Below are positions 6,105-7,028 of a stretch of DNA of 7,028 nucleotides, piece after piece. A model generated the notes under the pieces. That model searched no databases, had not been told where the DNA came from, and was given only the letters and a program-made list of their open reading frames with translations. Both the position numbers and the translations under genes were made by a program. How positions within the stretch are numbered: the first letter of the stretch is position 1; the number at the start of each line of letters is the position of its first letter. This DNA is from Methanobrevibacter sp. (GTDB lineage: Archaea > Methanobacteriota > Methanobacteria > Methanobacteriales > Methanobacteriaceae), in NCBI GenBank assembly GCA_017646885.1, contig JAGCLR010000237.1, positions 1 to 7,028 on the forward strand. The letters run 5' to 3'.

Positions 6105-6797
6105 ATGTCACTGTCTCTTGAATTAAAGAATTATCTGAAAAAAGAAGGTGCCAGCGAAGTTGGTTTTGCAGATATCACCAATTTCTCACCAAAAGAGGGA
6201 TTGAATTCAGGTGTTGTTTTCTACATAACATATCCAAAGGAAATTATCAGAACCATGGAAAATGCACCAACAATGGAGTATCTATGGGAATTGATAGACC
6301 TAAACACTAGATTGGATGCTCTTGGAATGCTTTGTGAAGAATATTTGATCAATGAAGGATACGAAGCATATGCACAGACAAAAAAGAGATTAGGAACTGA
6401 TTTTGGTGAATTCAATTCATTTGAACTGCCTCATAAGACAATAGCTACACGTGCAGGATTAGGTTGGATTGGAAAGTCAGCACTCTTTACAACATTGAAA
6501 TATGGATCTGCCTTAAGAATGTCTTCAGTTCTGACCAATGCACCTTTAGATTTTGGAGAACCTGTTTTAGAATCAAAATGTGGAAAGTGCATGATTTGCA
6601 GAGATGCATGTCCAGGAGGGGCAATAAGTGGCAAAAACTGGAATTATAAGCTAAAAAGAAACGATTTTTACGATGATAAAAAATGCGAAAAGTATGCATT
6701 GGTAGTTTCTGAAGAGAACTTGGGAAAACCAGATACAGTATGCGGAAAGTGCATTTACGCCTGCCCACACACTCAGAAATATATTAAAAGAGCATAA
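6105..6797 (+). CDS. Compact QueG-like double [4Fe-4S] cluster protein
   Basis: This 230-residue cytoplasmic iron-sulfur protein is related to epoxyqueuosine reductase and other cobalamin-linked reductases, but is much shorter than QueG (about 350-380 residues). KTIATRAGLGWIGKSALF (111-128) and GSALRMSSVLTNAPL (134-148) match the conserved QueG core as I recall it. The C-terminal ferredoxin-like part has Cys159, Cys162, Cys165 and Cys169 (CxxCxxCxxxCP), then Cys194, Cys213, Cys216 and Cys220, enough for two [4Fe-4S] clusters. In the place of the catalytic Asp of QueG (VDSAP-type motif) I read FNSFE, with Asn104. Archaea make archaeosine and are not known to make queuosine, so epoxyqueuosine reduction is unlikely; an electron-transfer or corrinoid-related role is possible. 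It is divergent from the transporter genes. No ribosome binding site is seen and the TATA spacing suggests leaderless translation from 6105. Confidence 0.88.
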   Translation: MSLSLELKNYLKKEGASEVGFADITNFSPKEGLNSGVVFYITYPKEIIRTMENAPTMEYLWELIDLNTRLDALGMLCEEYLINEGYEAYAQTKKRLGTDFGEFNSFELPHKTIATRAGLGWIGKSALFTTLKYGSALRMSSVLTNAPLDFGEPVLESKCGKCMICRDACPGGAISGKNWNYKLKRNDFYDDKKCEKYALVVSEENLGKPDTVCGKCIYACPHTQKYIKRA

Positions 6798-6863
6798 TTT
6801 CTAAAATTGATCTGATTAGTCTGCTTTGATGCTCTTTAAAAAAATAGTTATTTTTATAATTTT
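6787..6863. terminator. Convergent terminator region
   Basis: The Fe-S gene and the right-edge GNAT gene converge here. On the plus strand, T-rich sequence with runs of five (6851-6855) and four (6860-6863) follows the Fe-S gene. On the minus strand, seven T's at 6844-6838 follow the GNAT stop. A 9-bp inverted repeat, AAAGAGCAT at 6787-6795 and ATGCTCTTT at 6829-6837, spans the gap with a 33-base loop and includes the end of the Fe-S gene. T-tract termination in both directions is likely; the hairpin contribution is uncertain. Confidence 0.45.
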
Positions 6864-7028
6864 ATTGCATAAGTTAAGATGCTTGCTTTAGGTGAGATCT
6901 CTAATTTTCTAATGAATTTTTCCATATGGATAGTTTCCAGTTCATCACCTTCATCTAAAGTAGTGACAAATCCCATTTTAGTCCAAAATTCGAAGGCACC
7001 TTTATAAGTATGGTGGGTATGCAAATAA
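6854..7028 (-). CDS. GNAT-family acetyltransferase, C-terminal part (5' end outside window)
   Basis: The last 57 residues of an open minus-strand frame run off the right edge and stop with TAA at 6854-6856. They begin YLHTHHTYKGAFEFWTKMGF and resemble the end of the acetyltransferase at 1631-2137: YLHTH is identical, FWxxxGxV aligns, and the downstream acidic stretch, ET and HM also match. The visible part has the GNAT C-terminal motif FWTKMGF; the acetyl-CoA signature would lie beyond the window. The protein has a longer tail (KFIRKLEISPKASILTYAIK) than its relative. DNA also agrees: GTGGGTATGCAAATAA here matches the corresponding site at 1740-1755 at 15 of 16 bases. This suggests two related GNAT genes about 5 kb apart on the same strand, flanking the binding-protein, permease and Fe-S genes. 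The acceptor substrate is unknown. Confidence 0.85.
   Translation of the reverse strand, partial: YLHTHHTYKGAFEFWTKMGFVTTLDEGDELETIHMEKFIRKLEISPKASILTYAIKL

Noticed and set aside
6221..6768. Minus-strand frames opposite the Fe-S protein gene
   Set aside because: The plus-strand frame has eight ordered cluster cysteines and the QueG core, so the antisense frames are shadows.
6105..6797. Assignment as a true epoxyqueuosine reductase (queG)
   Set aside because: The protein is about two thirds of QueG length, the catalytic Asp position appears to be Asn, and queuosine synthesis is not expected in archaea.

Overview
The window is low-G+C archaeal DNA, most likely from a methanogen of the Methanobrevibacter type (Methanobacteriales). 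The evidence is indirect: AT-rich intergenic DNA, TATA-like boxes placed as in archaeal promoters, Shine-Dalgarno sequences resembling AGGTGAT, runs of T after stop codons, and a binding protein held by an N-terminal hydrophobic segment without a lipobox. No 16S or methanogenesis marker is present, so the genus is an inference.

Almost all of the left and centre is one minus-strand block, read from about 5765 down to 1. It encodes a complete SBP_5/DppBC/OppDF-type ABC importer of the nickel/peptide family: substrate-binding protein (4152-5765), permease 1 (3029-4018), permease 2 (2182-3045), a GNAT acetyltransferase (1631-2137), ATPase 1 (580-1527) and ATPase 2 (1-578, cut by the window edge). 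Nickel, alone or bound to a small chelator, is the favoured substrate, because the binding protein has the pattern I recall for NikA-like proteins and methanogens need much nickel. A peptide substrate cannot be excluded. The block looks like several transcription units: there are T-tracts and a possible second promoter after the binding-protein gene, and a hairpin with a T-tract after permease 2.

Region 5766-6104 is a 339-bp divergent intergenic region with an unusual density of dyad symmetry: a perfect 12-bp inverted repeat enclosing a TATA-like box, a perfect 10-bp inverted repeat, a perfect 14-bp palindrome nested in a longer imperfect one, and a recurrent AAGTAATA-type motif. It is the best candidate here for an undescribed regulatory system, presumably metal- or substrate-responsive.

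On the plus strand, 6105-6797 encodes a compact 230-residue protein related to the epoxyqueuosine reductase (QueG) fold, with cysteines for two [4Fe-4S] clusters. One copy of the motif lies just upstream of its putative TATA box, and its transcript may be leaderless. At the right edge (6854-7028, minus strand) is the C-terminal end of a second GNAT protein that resembles the one inside the transporter block.
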